64,000 bases of DNA, from NCBI RefSeq assembly GCF_020618475.1, contig NZ_CP085337.1, forward strand, positions 620,001 to 684,000, given 5' to 3'. This document shows positions 1 to 8,794 of this stretch, in pieces; the first letter of the stretch is position 1; every line of letters starts with the position of its first letter. The notes under the pieces were generated by a model, which saw only the letters and a list, made by a program, of their open reading frames with translations, was not told the origin of the DNA and did not search any database. The stretch is from Haladaptatus halobius. Its GTDB lineage: Archaea; Halobacteriota; Halobacteria; Halobacteriales; Haladaptataceae. Made by a program: the position numbers and the translations under genes.

Positions 1-58
1 ACCGTCGTCGAAGTGATCGCCACCGCCGCGCTCGAAGTGGACATCTCGATCGAGGGTA
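1..58 (+). other. Possible 3' end of an upstream reading frame
   Basis: The first frame is open from the window edge and reads protein-like for about 19 residues (TVVEVIATAALEVDISIEG). It then runs into an IS605-like hairpin end at about 57-103. No family is recognised. The frame formally stays open to a stop at 241-243, overlapping the next start, but the part after the hairpin does not look coded. Confidence 0.25.
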
Positions 59-103
59 ACATCCTCCGCGCCGTAAACGGTAGAGGAGGGTATCACACCG
101 ATC
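57..103. repeat. Solo IS605-type hairpin end (PATE-like)
   Basis: It reads acatcctccgcgccgtaaac followed by ggtagaggagggt. This is the same pattern as the solo elements near 3411 and 62804 (acat, CTC run, CCGTAAACGG core). It is likely a residue of a miniature IS200/IS605-derived element. Such palindrome-associated elements are known from Haloquadratum; identity with that family was not tested. Confidence 0.4.
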
Positions 104-239
104 AATTCCACCCTCTGCTTCGTCCGATAGTGGCCTGCTCCTATTCATATCAATTACCAATAATTTTCTCCGGTGGAGCTTCGATCTCCCGTTCGGGGGA
201 AATGCTTTCTTCCGCGGCGATACTACCACCGGCCACAGG

Positions 240-437
240 ATGACCGACGCCGAGGACTGGCAATGTAGCGATTGCGGCACGCTTATCAACGGGCCGGAGA
301 CGCGAAAGTGCCCGATCTGCGGTGGGATCAACTTCTACCCGCTTGCTGACGAGGTTCCAGGTGGTCAAGACGGGACGGTGACGATCGAGATCGATCTGGA
401 CGAGGCCCTTGATCACCTCACGTCCGAGGAGTCCTGA
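240..437 (+). CDS. Small zinc-ribbon protein, 65 aa
   Basis: The N-terminal half carries two Cys pairs, CSDCG (about residues 9-13) and CPICG (about 24-28), a typical rubredoxin-like zinc ribbon. The C-terminal half is acidic (IEIDLDEALDHL). An AT-rich stretch at about 141-175 can serve as promoter. The next gene, an NTPase, starts 23 nt downstream on the same strand, so the two may be co-transcribed. Function is unknown. Small zinc ribbons of this kind are common in haloarchaea and often bind nucleic acid or protein partners, which is inference here. Confidence 0.7.
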   Translation: MTDAEDWQCSDCGTLINGPETRKCPICGGINFYPLADEVPGGQDGTVTIEIDLDEALDHLTSEES

Positions 438-460
438 GCGACTCCATCGACGATGAAATC

Positions 461-997
461 ATGCCGATCAATTACCTGCTCACCGGGCCACCCCGGAGCG
501 GCAAAACCACGGTCATCCAGCGCGTTGAGGATCGTCTCGAATCACAGGGCTACCAGGCGGGCGGAGTCTACTGTCCGGAACTGCGCTCGGATGGCGATCG
601 GGTCGGCTTTAAAATCGTAGACGTCATGACCGGCGACGCGCGGATCATGGCCTACGTCGATCGGGAGGAGGGTCCGCAGGTCGGGAAATACCGCGTAGAC
701 GTTGCTGCCGTGGATGCGGTCTGCTCGTCGGCGTTCCCGCGTGCGTTCGACGGCGCGAATTTTCTGATCGTCGACGAGATCGCTCCGATGGAAGTCTACA
801 GCGAAGCATTCGTCCAGCAGGTTCGCTGCGCGCTTGATGCCGACCTTCCGCTCATCGCCGCCATCCACTACCACTCGACGGAGGGGTTCATTGGAGAGGT
901 TAAGGATCGCGACGACACCAAGATAGTCGAAATCACGGAGGATACACGGGACGACCTTCCTGCAGAACTCACAGAGCGACTCCTCAAGACTTTGTGA
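461..997 (+). CDS. THEP1-type nucleoside-triphosphatase
   Basis: This 178 aa P-loop protein has Walker A GPPRSGKTT at about residues 9-17, a Walker B-like strand FLIVDEIAPME near residue 101, and a conserved IHYHS motif late in the chain. These features and the length match the archaeal/bacterial NTPase_1 (THEP1, cancer-related NTPase) family, which hydrolyses NTPs to NDPs. The cellular role of this family is poorly defined. It lies directly behind the zinc-ribbon gene at 240-437 and is probably in one transcript with it. The frame is intact with no signal peptide, so a cytosolic location is expected. Confidence 0.85.
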   Translation: MPINYLLTGPPRSGKTTVIQRVEDRLESQGYQAGGVYCPELRSDGDRVGFKIVDVMTGDARIMAYVDREEGPQVGKYRVDVAAVDAVCSSAFPRAFDGANFLIVDEIAPMEVYSEAFVQQVRCALDADLPLIAAIHYHSTEGFIGEVKDRDDTKIVEITEDTRDDLPAELTERLLKTL

Positions 998-1012
998 GCC
1001 ACCGAGATGGCG

Positions 1013-1306
1013 TCATGTCCGCACCCTCTCCTCGCCGGTGGCTGCAAACTCGACGACGAACGTCTCCTCGCCCGTGTGATCAATAGAAGCGATGGTCAGC
1101 GGGTCGATGTTCACGCCGTACTCATCGAGTTCATAGATCAAGTCTTCGAAATAATCATAATCACAGCACATCCGACAGAACGGTCCCTCGAAGCGCACGC
1201 GAAATCTATCCCCATCCTGATCGACGAGTGTGGCCGTCGCCATCGACCCCCGGTACTCATTGTAGGTTTCGATGGCCGCCGCCAATACCTCCGCAGAGAC
1301 GGACAT
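1013..1306 (-). CDS. Conserved haloarchaeal protein of unknown function, 97 aa
   Basis: A short acidic protein starting MSVSAEVLAAAIETYNEYRG. It has a central FCRMCCDYDYFEDL segment, whose cysteines could bind metal, and a C-terminal beta-rich part (FVVEFAATGEE). It is convergent with the NTPase gene; the two stops are 15 nt apart. Codon use (GC-rich third positions) supports real coding. I do not recognise a characterised family. Confidence 0.65.
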   Translation of the reverse strand: MSVSAEVLAAAIETYNEYRGSMATATLVDQDGDRFRVRFEGPFCRMCCDYDYFEDLIYELDEYGVNIDPLTIASIDHTGEETFVVEFAATGEERVRT

Positions 1307-1834
1307 ACGAATGTATACGTGTTGTCCCCTTCTGAGCGTTATGACTGTCGCCTCGGCGGTTCAGCGACCTCGCTTTCTACATAATCCTGAAGGTAGAAGT
1401 CCTGCTCAGATCAATGATCTACAGGTTGACCAAACGAGATAATGTGGCTAGAGCATCTCATTTTGTTTCCCGTCTAAATCGAACCGGCACACCGACAACT
1501 TATCGAGCTACTGGCGTAGCTGCCACCAGTGTCTGGCGTTTTTCGCCTGCACACCGAACACTCGTTTCGCTGGGACGGCGTTCGACGCCCTCCACGTTAC
1601 GCGATTCGAGGTCGGCTAGCGAGATTTTCGAGTACATGGTCGGAAATTGGACGCGCGCGGGCAAAAGGCGAAGACGCTCAGGCGCATCTTCTTTGGTAGG
1701 GCGGTTTGCCGATTGACAGGGCGATTTTACGCGTCGGCTGTCCGTTCAAAATTTTCTCGACTACAGTACTGCGATGAATCGAGTTCGCGTCTCCGAGTAT
1801 CTCTATGTTGTGTGTTCGAGAAGTAACTCGGGGC
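1307..1834. other. Gene-poor stretch with a possible cupin-like N-terminal fragment
   Basis: No intact gene is evident. On the minus strand, from 1637 down to about 1500, a frame begins MYSKISLADLESRNVEGVER and meets a stop after about 45 codons. That beginning resembles N-termini of small haloarchaeal cupin proteins, so it may be a truncated relic. The rest shows nothing I can assign. Confidence 0.3.
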
Positions 1835-2272
1835 TCACTCTGCGTCGCTTTCCGGCGGCAGTATCGTCGAAATTCGGGCGTTCTCTTTGAGCCGAATTCC
1901 GCCGGAACTCACCGAAAGCGGCACGCGATCGAGTTCGGTGACCCACAGGGTCGGGTGGAACGCCCCGCGCTCGCGGACCGCGGTCCGCGTCTGAACCAGC
2001 AGCGACTGGTCGGTCGAGAACGACTCGTTGTACTCTATGAGGTACTGCCCGCCGTCTAAGTGCCACCACTGGTAGTCGTCGTCCTCGTTCCGCCACTGTT
2101 TGTCGTGCGCCGTGAGCGTCGCGTCTTCGAGTTCGCCGCCGCCGAAGTCCACGCGACCGGGATCCTCGATCTCGTAGATTTCGTCCACTGTGAGGTCGAG
2201 ACCGCGGTCGGTCACTTGCGTCTCCTCGTGGAGCAGGCCGTCGACGATGGTGGTTAGTTCGCTCGGTCGCAT
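1835..2272 (-). CDS. dCTP deaminase/dUTPase-fold protein
   Basis: A protein of about 145 aa containing LLHEETQVTDRGLDLTVDEI, the start of the dCTP deaminase-like beta barrel, followed by GGQYLIEYNESFSTD and QTRTAVRERGAF segments seen in the dCTP deaminase/dUTPase superfamily. Archaeal members remove or convert deoxynucleotide triphosphates. This shorter haloarchaeal form may be a paralogue with altered activity. An upstream ATG at 2281 would add three residues (MGT). The internal ATG at 2272 (MRPSELTTIVDG) is preferred because it starts the conserved region. Confidence 0.7.
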   Translation of the reverse strand: MRPSELTTIVDGLLHEETQVTDRGLDLTVDEIYEIEDPGRVDFGGGELEDATLTAHDKQWRNEDDDYQWWHLDGGQYLIEYNESFSTDQSLLVQTRTAVRERGAFHPTLWVTELDRVPLSVSSGGIRLKENARISTILPPESDAE

Positions 2273-2320
2273 GGTCCCCAATAGGTACGAGTGCCATGGA
2301 CAAAAATGTCGGACCTGGCG

Positions 2321-3063
2321 TTACTCCTCCACGACGACCCGACTGCGTTCGGCCATGTAAGGATGTCCGTATCCGCAGTAGACGGTGCACACGAAGCCGA
2401 AGGAGCCGGTCGTCTCGACAACGAATCCGAGTTCGGTGGGGACGTTCGCGTGGTGCCAGATGTTCAGCGGTGGCGCAAGCATCCACGTCCCGTCGTCGGC
2501 CCACCACGAGCCGTGAGGGCCGCCGGGACCGTGGGGTCCCTGACCGTGATGACCCGGCCGTGAGGACCGCCGAACGGGCCTTGCCATCCGCCGGGCGTCT
2601 GGACCAACAGGGTCGTCGTGGACGATACTGAGGCTGTGGTCGGGATACGCCGCTTCGGCGGCCTCGTGGAGTTCTTCGAGGTCCGTTCCTCGCGGAGCGG
2701 GAATTGTCTCCTCGTTTCGCCGTTCGCGAGTCTCCGAACTCGGAATCCCCTCGCGGACCGCCGGTGGAAGCTCTTCGACGGCGGCATCCGATTCGACGTT
2801 GAAGGCGGTGAGGCGAAGTTCGTCACCCGGTGAGAGCGTCAACTGGTCGAGTTCGTCGCCGTTCTCGTCTAGCACGAAGAATCCCCAGTGGTACGACCCG
2901 ACGTACGCTCGGACTGTCCGCTGCTGGACGGTGGCGGTGTTCCCCTGAGTCGCGATCCCACCCGCGAACCCCCGGCGAGCATCACACCACCCAAGAGTGC
3001 CAGCGTCTCGCGACGCGATACCGGTCTATACGATTTCTCCCCTATGGACTGAGGTTCGCCCAA
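2321..3063 (-). pseudogene. Frameshifted secreted copper (CuA/cupredoxin-like) protein
   Basis: The 5' part (3063 to about 2975) encodes a twin-arginine signal, SRRETLALLGGVMLAGG. The mature part continues in another frame from about 2970, with VGSYHWGFFVLDENGDELDQ. It ends with a cytochrome-oxidase-subunit-II-like site, CTVYCGYGHPYM, preceded by NIWHHANVPTELGF, which gives Cys, Cys, His and Met ligands. A single G missing from the C-run at about 2969-2973 (+ strand) accounts for the first frame change. A His/Gly/Pro-rich segment near 2520-2620 also seems to need two compensating indels. It was probably a membrane-anchored CuA-like electron carrier. Either it is decayed or homopolymer errors broke the reading frame. 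Confidence 0.65.
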
Positions 3064-3170
3064 CTCATCCTCAACTATTCCTCACTCCCTCGCGTCTCGA
3101 CCGGCCCGAATAGAGACGAGACACCGAAAGGACGAAACACGACCAAAAGAACAGAATGTCGACCGGGAGG

Positions 3171-3418
3171 TCACAGGAACCGCAATCCGTCGTCGGCGTC
3201 GAGGATGCGCCGTATCGACCCCCAGATCGACACGAGCGTGTAATCGCCGGTGACCCCCCTCTATCTCGCTCTCGCGGACGATTTCGAGGTCGAATCCCTC
3301 ACCCGAGGCTATCCGCCGTGAGTGTGCGAAGATCGATTTCCTTGGAGGTGAACCAGAGATGGACGGGCCGCAGTTCGGAACGATGCCCCAAACGCAGGCG
3401 CCGTTCGATCAGTGACAT
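3171..3418 (-). pseudogene. Decayed C-terminal gene fragment, unknown family
   Basis: On the minus strand the pieces LRPVHLWFTSKEIDLRTLTA, GEGFDLEIVRESEIEG and TGDYTLVSIWGSIRRIL are consecutive but lie in different frames. Removing one G from each of two G-runs restores one continuous protein ending DADDGLRFL. The 5' part is missing because the fragment abuts the IS605-type hairpin at about 3411-3458. The family was not recognised. Confidence 0.5.
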
Positions 3419-3458
3419 ACTCGCCCACCGTAAACGGTGGGATTCTCTCGCTGTTTGA
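3411..3458. repeat. Solo IS605-type hairpin element
   Basis: It reads gtgacatactcgcccaccgt then aaacggtgggattctctcgct. The core CCCACCGTAAACGGTGGG is a near-perfect hairpin. A reverse-oriented relative lies at 62804-62846. It contains both end-like signals with nothing between them, as expected for a minimal remnant of an IS200/IS605 derivative. Confidence 0.55.
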
Positions 3459-3467
3459 AGATAGGTG

Positions 3468-3851
3468 AGTGACATCCTCCCGCGCCTACAGACGCGGGCC
3501 TCCCACAAGCCGGTCTTGCTGAGTTGGGATGTTTACGGTTCGCACCCCGACGAGGTGCTGGCGATGGCACGTAGCCGGTACTCCTATCGTGTCCGGGGAA
3601 ACGGACGGGACTCGGAGGTACCTGGTTGTTTTGTGTCGGTTCGCCGTCCGAGGGCTTACTTGTTTGATGAGGCAAACACCGAGTCAACTGCCAGTTTTCG
3701 GACTGTCAGAACCCGATGGGGGTACCATCGAATCGACACTGAGGGATACGCACGGAGAGCACCTAAGGCTGTACCGTACAGTGAAAGTAACCAAAGACGG
3801 CGATTCATCCCCGCCCTCAAGGGCGTGGTATTCTCGCCTGCAATTCTATAA
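3468..3851 (-). mobile_element. IS605-derived MITE, copy 1 (about 385 bp)
   Basis: It starts gacatcctcccgcgcc with an imperfect hairpin and ends ggcgattcatccccgccctc / aagggcgtggtattctcgcc with a second hairpin. The reverse complement of 8795-9164 aligns end to end, sharing the blocks ccgacgaggtgctgg, tcggaggtac, gcacggagagcacc and gtaccgtacagt. It has no transposase gene and is therefore non-autonomous. Its ends match the downstream ends of tnpB-carrying IS1341-type elements. Confidence 0.75.
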
Positions 3852-3909
3852 AAACCGATGACGAGGTCGGAGCCCATGAAGATGAGAACCGTCGCTGGGA
3901 ACATGGCCT

Positions 3910-4386
3910 TCACTCGGGAGAAATAGTCAGTGACGGAAAATACGTCTGGTAGAACGCGTTGTCGAAGGAAATGAGTGCATCAGCGTCAGCGACAGCGTGA
4001 CCACCGATGACGAAATCCGCGGCAATATGCTGGCGTGGCACGAGATCTTCGCCGCACTCCTCGCAGGTGACGGTCTGTTTCGTGCCACACGATGGGCATT
4101 GGAGGCCATCAGGTCGGTTCTCGGTGTACTGCTGGAACTGTTCGCCAGCCCGAAATAGTGCCTCTTCGGATGGCTCTACGAGCTGTATACTGAAGTCCGT
4201 CAGGAACTGAGTGAGTTCGGACGCAGTATCGAAATGGCCGTCAGCCGCGAGTTCCGCATAGACGACCGACGTGATGACGACTCGTCCTTCTTGGTAGGCA
4301 CGCCGGAGCTCTGTTTCGCTGGTGTCGGCGTAGTCGTCCTCGTAGAGGAGTGCGAGCAAGGCGTTCGTGTCGACCGCTGTCGTCAC
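3910..4386 (-). CDS. PIN-domain ribonuclease toxin (VapC family) with zinc-ribbon insert
   Basis: This 158 aa protein has PIN acidic residues in order: VDTNALL (Asp6), YAELAAD (Glu), AADFVIGGHA (Asp) and ADALISFD (Asp). PIN toxins cleave RNA with bound Mg/Mn. Between the helical part and the third acidic motif sits a zinc ribbon made of CPSCGTK and CEECGED, which ordinary VapC proteins lack. It overlaps the preceding antitoxin gene by 4 nt (ATGA), the usual arrangement for a co-translated toxin-antitoxin pair. The frame is intact. Toxicity is inferred from family. Confidence 0.85.
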   Translation of the reverse strand: MTTAVDTNALLALLYEDDYADTSETELRRAYQEGRVVITSVVYAELAADGHFDTASELTQFLTDFSIQLVEPSEEALFRAGEQFQQYTENRPDGLQCPSCGTKQTVTCEECGEDLVPRQHIAADFVIGGHAVADADALISFDNAFYQTYFPSLTISPE

Positions 4387-4679
4387 GCTTCGACCTCTGA
4401 GTCAGCGTCTTCGTCCGTCTCGTCGTCGACGTCCCTGGGGTATTCGCCGCGGAGCCGGCGCATCCGCTCGGGCATCGTCTCGTCGCTCTCGGCGCTACCT
4501 CGATACTTCTCGAAGGGGTCGTCGCCCTCCGCAGTGGTTGGTTCTTCCTTCCGGATCGTGTAGCCGGAATCGGTCTCCTCAAAGGCGAGTTCATCGCCCG
4601 GCTCGATCCCGAGTGCGTCGCGAATCTCCTTTGGAATGGTGACCTGGCCTTTGGTGGTGACGCGTGGCATCGTCCTCAT
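4383..4679 (-). CDS. AbrB/SpoVT-type antitoxin (VapB-like)
   Basis: The N-terminus MPRVTTKGQVTIPKEIRDAL is a textbook swapped-hairpin AbrB DNA-binding domain. The acidic C-terminal tail (about residues 55-98) would bind and block the PIN toxin encoded next. An ATG at 4679 gives MRTMPRV; the ATG three codons later is equally plausible. The AT-rich region at 4690-4740 should hold the promoter. Such antitoxins usually repress their own operon, which is inference for this copy. Confidence 0.88.
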   Translation of the reverse strand: MRTMPRVTTKGQVTIPKEIRDALGIEPGDELAFEETDSGYTIRKEEPTTAEGDDPFEKYRGSAESDETMPERMRRLRGEYPRDVDDETDEDADSEVEA

Positions 4680-4827
4680 TACTGAGTACAGGGTAATACC
4701 TGATGAGTATTACGGCAAATATCTAACCTACGCTACTCTATAAAGACCTGTTTTCTGAACCCTCAAGCAGCAGCCGTCTTGTTTGCACACGATACAGCTA
4801 TCGCCTGTTCTCGCGTTTCTAGGATAC

Positions 4828-5298
4828 ATGAGCGAGGCGAAAACGGACGAACCGACCGGGAAGCTCGTCGTGGGAACATTCCTCACGCTCGATGGGTGCC
4901 ACTGGTCGAAGCCCAACGCCGCGAAACAGGCGTTCACGGCGTGATCCCACGGATGCCGTCGTCTACCGCGACGGAATGATGCGTGCCCGCGTTATCGGCG
5001 ACCCCGCCCAGCTCCAGGAGATGTTCGAGCGTGATCCGGTGGACATGGAGGTCACCATCGAGGAGATCGGCGAATTCCGCGGGAACATCGACACTGCATG
5101 GGCGAGTCTCAGCGCTCGCCAATGCGAAGCCCTCGAGATCGCCACTGACCTCGGATACTACGAACAGCCCCGCGGTGCCACGCTGAAATAGATCGCCGCC
5201 GAGCTCGGCTGTGCGCCACAGACGGCGAGCGACCACCTTCAGAAGGCGGAGGGAAAGTGATCACCGCGGCGCTCGACGAGTTCGGTCCCCTGGAGTAG
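4828..5298 (+). pseudogene. Dead bacterio-opsin-activator-type (HTH-10) regulator
   Basis: The C-terminal part is recognisable as an HTH-10 domain: LSARQCEALEIATDLGYYEQ, then IAAELGCAPQTASDHLQKAE, then VITAALDEFG. An in-frame TAG at 5189-5191 replaces one codon before IAAELG. A one-base loss near 5257 shifts the final segment, and another shift near 4940 separates the N-terminal part (MSEAKTDEPTGKLVVGTF). Intact family members are haloarchaeal transcription regulators. This copy cannot make the full protein. Confidence 0.65.
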
Positions 5299-5344
5299 GA
5301 GTCGGTCGACCGACACTTCCCGTCGGGCACCCAATCGGACCGTA

Positions 5345-6334
5345 TCACGCCACGTCGATGAGCACGTTACCCGTTTTCCGTCCGCTCTCGACGTATCGAT
5401 GAGCGTCGGCGATCTCGTCGAGCGGATATCGCCTGTCGACGACCGCTCTCACTTCGCCCGCTTCGACGAGTTCGACGAGGGCCTCCACGTCCTCGGGCGC
5501 GTACCCAGCGAGGGACGAGATGACGGTTCTCTCGCTGGTCAAGTTCGTCCAACCACCCCTGATTCGCCCGAGCAGCGTTGGATTGCCTAGGACGTAGCGA
5601 CCACCGGGCGACAGACAGCGAAGTGTGCGCGAAAACGGACTTGTACCCACGACGTCGACGACGACGTCGTAGTGCTCGCCGCGGTCGGTGAACTCCTCTC
5701 GCATGTAATCGACGACGTAGTTCGCCCCGAGCGAGCGCAGCACGTCCAGTTTCTCTCCGCTATCGACACACGTCACGTCGGCTCCCCAGGTCGTAGCGAT
5801 CTGGACGGCGTACGTGCCGATGCTGCCACCGGCCCCGTTGATCAGGACCGCGTCGCCGTCCTCCACGTTCGCGCTCCGCAGGAAGTGCATCGCGTTTAGT
5901 CCGCCCGTCGGCAGCGTGGCGGCCTCCTCGACGGTCATGGGTTCCGGTATCCTCGCGATGGGATACGACTCGGGGAGACTGACGTACTCGGCAGCCCCGC
6001 CAAACCGGAACGACGTCGCGGCGAACACCTGGTCGCCCGGCACGAATCGCGTCACGTCGTCGCCGACCGATTCGATCTCCCCGGCGACCTCCTGCCCGGG
6101 GACGACCCGATTCCGCTTCCAGAGCTTCACGTAGAGCCAGACTGGGAGTCGAAAGGAGAGCGGGAGGTCGAGCCGTCGGAACTCGCAGTCGCCCGCGGTC
6201 ACGGTCGTCGCACGGGTCCGTATCAGCACCTCGTCGTCCGCGGGTGTCGGCTTCTCGACCGCCGTGAGTTCGAGGACGTCGGGCGAGCCAAAGCCACGCA
6301 TGACGACGGCCCGCATCTCTCTGGTTTCGATCAT
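5345..6334 (-). CDS. Zinc-independent MDR oxidoreductase (NADPH:quinone reductase-like)
   Basis: A 329 aa medium-chain dehydrogenase/reductase. The N-terminal GroES-like part (MRAVVMRGFGSPDVLEL) is followed by a Rossmann fold with INGAGGSIGTYAVQIA at about residues 170-185. The structural-zinc cysteines of alcohol dehydrogenases are absent, which points to the quinone reductase/enoyl reductase branch. The C-terminal RRYPLDEIADAHRYVESG motif is typical. The internal ATG six codons later (MRAVVM) is an alternative start. Its 5' end overlaps a short upstream ORF by 4 nt. The substrate is not predictable. Confidence 0.85.
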   Translation of the reverse strand: MIETREMRAVVMRGFGSPDVLELTAVEKPTPADDEVLIRTRATTVTAGDCEFRRLDLPLSFRLPVWLYVKLWKRNRVVPGQEVAGEIESVGDDVTRFVPGDQVFAATSFRFGGAAEYVSLPESYPIARIPEPMTVEEAATLPTGGLNAMHFLRSANVEDGDAVLINGAGGSIGTYAVQIATTWGADVTCVDSGEKLDVLRSLGANYVVDYMREEFTDRGEHYDVVVDVVGTSPFSRTLRCLSPGGRYVLGNPTLLGRIRGGWTNLTSERTVISSLAGYAPEDVEALVELVEAGEVRAVVDRRYPLDEIADAHRYVESGRKTGNVLIDVA

Positions 6335-6525
6335 CGCTGGCAGCTCGTTCCCGGCGACAGGCTCGTCGCCTCCGTCGCCGTTTCTGGGGTGCTCACGCCC
6401 GTGACCAGAAGCCCCGCAATCCTCGAGAACGCTCCAACGGTCGCCAGTATCGGTCGGACGGTGACGAATGCCTCCAGCACCGGTCCGATGACAGCGATTG
6501 ACTCGACGCTCGGGAGCCTGGTCAT
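6331..6525 (-). CDS. Short hydrophobic ORF upstream of the oxidoreductase, 64 aa
   Basis: The product begins MTRLPSVESIAVIGPVLEAF and has moderately hydrophobic stretches (about residues 9-42). Its stop overlaps the oxidoreductase start by 4 nt (ATGA), which argues for translation. It matches no family I know and could be the remnant of a longer membrane protein. Confidence 0.35.
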   Translation of the reverse strand: MTRLPSVESIAVIGPVLEAFVTVRPILATVGAFSRIAGLLVTGVSTPETATEATSLSPGTSCQR

Positions 6526-6599
6526 TTTACTCGAAACGAACTGAGTTATCCTAAACGTGCCGGTCTGCTCCCATTTCCGTCGTACGGCGCCACAGTCCC

Positions 6600-6680
6600 G
6601 TGACAGATCCGCGCCCTGTATTCAGCACGGCCACTGAACCTAACACCGCAAGAGGGTTTCAACAACGCCGCTAGGCCATC
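6600..6680 (-). repeat. Dispersed GTTGAAACCCTC repeat, copy 1
   Basis: The minus strand reads GTTGTTGAAACCCTCTTGCG, then about 20 nt later GTGCTGAATACAGGGCGCGG. The same pair of blocks occurs at 18160-18215 (+) and 19130-19190 (-), with weaker relatives at about 9318-9355 and 24250-24280. It is probably one terminus of an insertion sequence whose body is gone. Confidence 0.4.
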
Positions 6681-6747
6681 GTGATACGCTATTTGGTGCA
6701 AGCTTCGGAAACGGTGGTGGGGTCGACACAGTCGGAAGAGTTGCCCC

Positions 6748-7155
6748 GTTAGTGACCTCCTCCACGCCGTGAACGGCGTGGCATCCCACCATGGGATATC
6801 GGCCACTAGCCTTTGAGGTTCTAACCCGCACTCTCACAGGAACCGGCGACATCTCGGAAGACACAGTCTTCCGACGAGTCCGCGAGAGCTCTGCTCTCGT
6901 GAGACACCGGGGGAACCTCTCGGTTTGACTCCCGTGCTAGGGCTATGGCCCGGTCACACAGGCCCCATCTCCGACCGAGTCATCGGCATACGTGTGTTCT
7001 CTGGTATGACTCTCTCCATCGGAGTAGCACGTCCAAACACGTAGTATAGACGCTTAACCGTACCGCCGTGGGATATCCGCCCCCGCAACCGACGGTAGGT
7101 AGTTGGCCGGGCCTCCCGTTCGCCCCGCGCCTCAAGACGCGGGTCTGCACTACAA
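6748..7155. mobile_element. IS605-derived non-autonomous element remnant
   Basis: The left edge is gtgacctcctccacgccgtg / aacggcgtggcatcccacc, a hairpin. The right edge is gcctcccgttcgccccgcgcc / tcaagacgcgggtctgcac, a second hairpin. The interior encodes nothing recognisable. The structure resembles the MITEs at 3468 and 8795, though sequence identity is lower. Confidence 0.5.
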
Positions 7156-7338
7156 ACTACTATCAACAACGGTGGCTTCAAACGAGTCCCTATTGGATCA
7201 TCCGTCTCACCGTACGTGCTGATATTTTGCTGGTTTGGACGATGCATCGACAGAATTCGAGCTCGAAAGCCCCCGCACGCTCGACATTCTTCTACAGAAC
7301 GTCCTGACAACCTAGATCCTATCCTATCTAATTACAGA

Positions 7339-7344
7339 TATAAA
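7339..7344 (+). promoter_or_regulatory. TATA box of the flavoprotein gene
   Basis: TATAAA lies 31-37 nt upstream of the ATG at 7376. At normal archaeal spacing this places the transcript start within a few nt of the start codon, so the mRNA is nearly leaderless. Confidence 0.55.
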
Positions 7345-7375
7345 GGTTGATGACTAAGAACCACGACTTTCAGTC

Positions 7376-8620
7376 ATGGACAAGCGTTACGACGTGATTA
7401 TCGCCGGTGCTGGGCCGGCGGGGGCACAATGTGCGCGCGATCTCGCCGCGAGGGATTACGACGTGCTTGTCCTCGAAACTGAGTCCGAGGAGGAGTTCCC
7501 GCGCCAGAGCAACAAGTCGACTGGGGGGACGTTCCCCTCGATGCTGGCGTCCTTCGGCATCCCCGATGACGTCGTGATGCACTTCACCGACAAGGTCGTT
7601 CTAGAGTCACCGAACGACCATTTCGTCAATCAACAGGCTGGCGCGGTGCTAGAGTTTGCAGACTTCAAACGTTTCCTCGTTGGGGATGGCCGGAACTCGG
7701 GTGCCGAGTATCGCTTCGACGCCCGCGTCACTAATCCAGTTATCGAGGATGGCAAACTTGTCGGCGTAACGTACGACGGCTCGGAGATCGCATATGGCGA
7801 TATCATCGTCGACGCATCGGGTCCAAGCGCTCCGCTCGCGAAGATGCTCGGCGTTAGCGATTTGCAACGCGAGAACCAGGCAATCGGCGTCGAGTACGAA
7901 CTTGAGGGAGTCGACCTTCACGGCGACGGGCACACCGATCTCACCGACGCAATGATGCTCCGGCTTGATCATGACATCGCGCCGGGAGGGTACTCATGGA
8001 TCTTCCACACCGGCGAGGACACGGTGAAGGTCGGTCTTTGCTATATTCAGAACGACAGCCACGATCGATACGCTACCGATGACATGGGAATCGATGACTA
8101 CCTGAATCACTGGCTTGAAACCGACATGAGATTCGAGAATGCGACCCGCCTAGAAGACAAGCAACACCGCGGCTCCGCACACATCCAGCTTCCAGGGAAG
8201 TTGAGTACTGATCGCTTCATGGCCATCGGCGACACCGTCCCGACGGTCGATCCCATCTGGGGCGAGGGCATTCACAAAGCCATGCGATCGGCACGAGCGG
8301 CGGCAGTCACAGCTGACAAGTGCCTCACTGAAAACGACACCTCCGCCGAGAACATGTCTACATACGATGACCTTTGGCATACCAATGTGGCGCCACGGAG
8401 TAAGGCCAGGCTGCTGATCGCCGAACTCCTGTATCTCGCACCGAACGATCGGTATGACGCGTTTATGCGCGACCTGAGGAAGGCCGACATGAACACGCTG
8501 AAGAACGCCAACGAAGGGAACAAGCTCGCCCTTGTAAAGCTGTTCAAACCGAGCGATATCCCACTGCTACTCCGGTTTGCAAAGCAATGGTATCGAGACG
8601 GGTTTCGCGGCCCTTCGTGA
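7376..8620 (+). CDS. Geranylgeranyl reductase-family flavoprotein
   Basis: A 414 aa FAD-dependent enzyme with an N-terminal dinucleotide-binding motif, DVIIAGAGPAGAQCARDLAA (about residues 6-25). It also has the family motif DASGPSAPLAKMLG and a second FAD contact, FMAIGDTVPTVDPIWGEGIH (about residues 280-300). Haloarchaeal relatives saturate the isoprenoid chains of archaeal lipids, menaquinone or carotenoid precursors; which substrate applies here cannot be told. The gene stands alone, with MITE remnants on both sides, and looks intact. Confidence 0.85.
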   Translation: MDKRYDVIIAGAGPAGAQCARDLAARDYDVLVLETESEEEFPRQSNKSTGGTFPSMLASFGIPDDVVMHFTDKVVLESPNDHFVNQQAGAVLEFADFKRFLVGDGRNSGAEYRFDARVTNPVIEDGKLVGVTYDGSEIAYGDIIVDASGPSAPLAKMLGVSDLQRENQAIGVEYELEGVDLHGDGHTDLTDAMMLRLDHDIAPGGYSWIFHTGEDTVKVGLCYIQNDSHDRYATDDMGIDDYLNHWLETDMRFENATRLEDKQHRGSAHIQLPGKLSTDRFMAIGDTVPTVDPIWGEGIHKAMRSARAAAVTADKCLTENDTSAENMSTYDDLWHTNVAPRSKARLLIAELLYLAPNDRYDAFMRDLRKADMNTLKNANEGNKLALVKLFKPSDIPLLLRFAKQWYRDGFRGPS

Positions 8621-8794
8621 GTTGCATCTCCATACGTGATAGAAGTTGTTGGAGCCCCCGCTTCCCGAGGAGAGCGACTTGCCGCTTCACATATCACTGC
8701 CCCAACGTTGGTTATGCACGGTGAGGATTTACCAGCAGTGCTTCAGGACATGCACAGAAGACTCGCGGAGGAACTCACCAATGCCACGTAGAGT

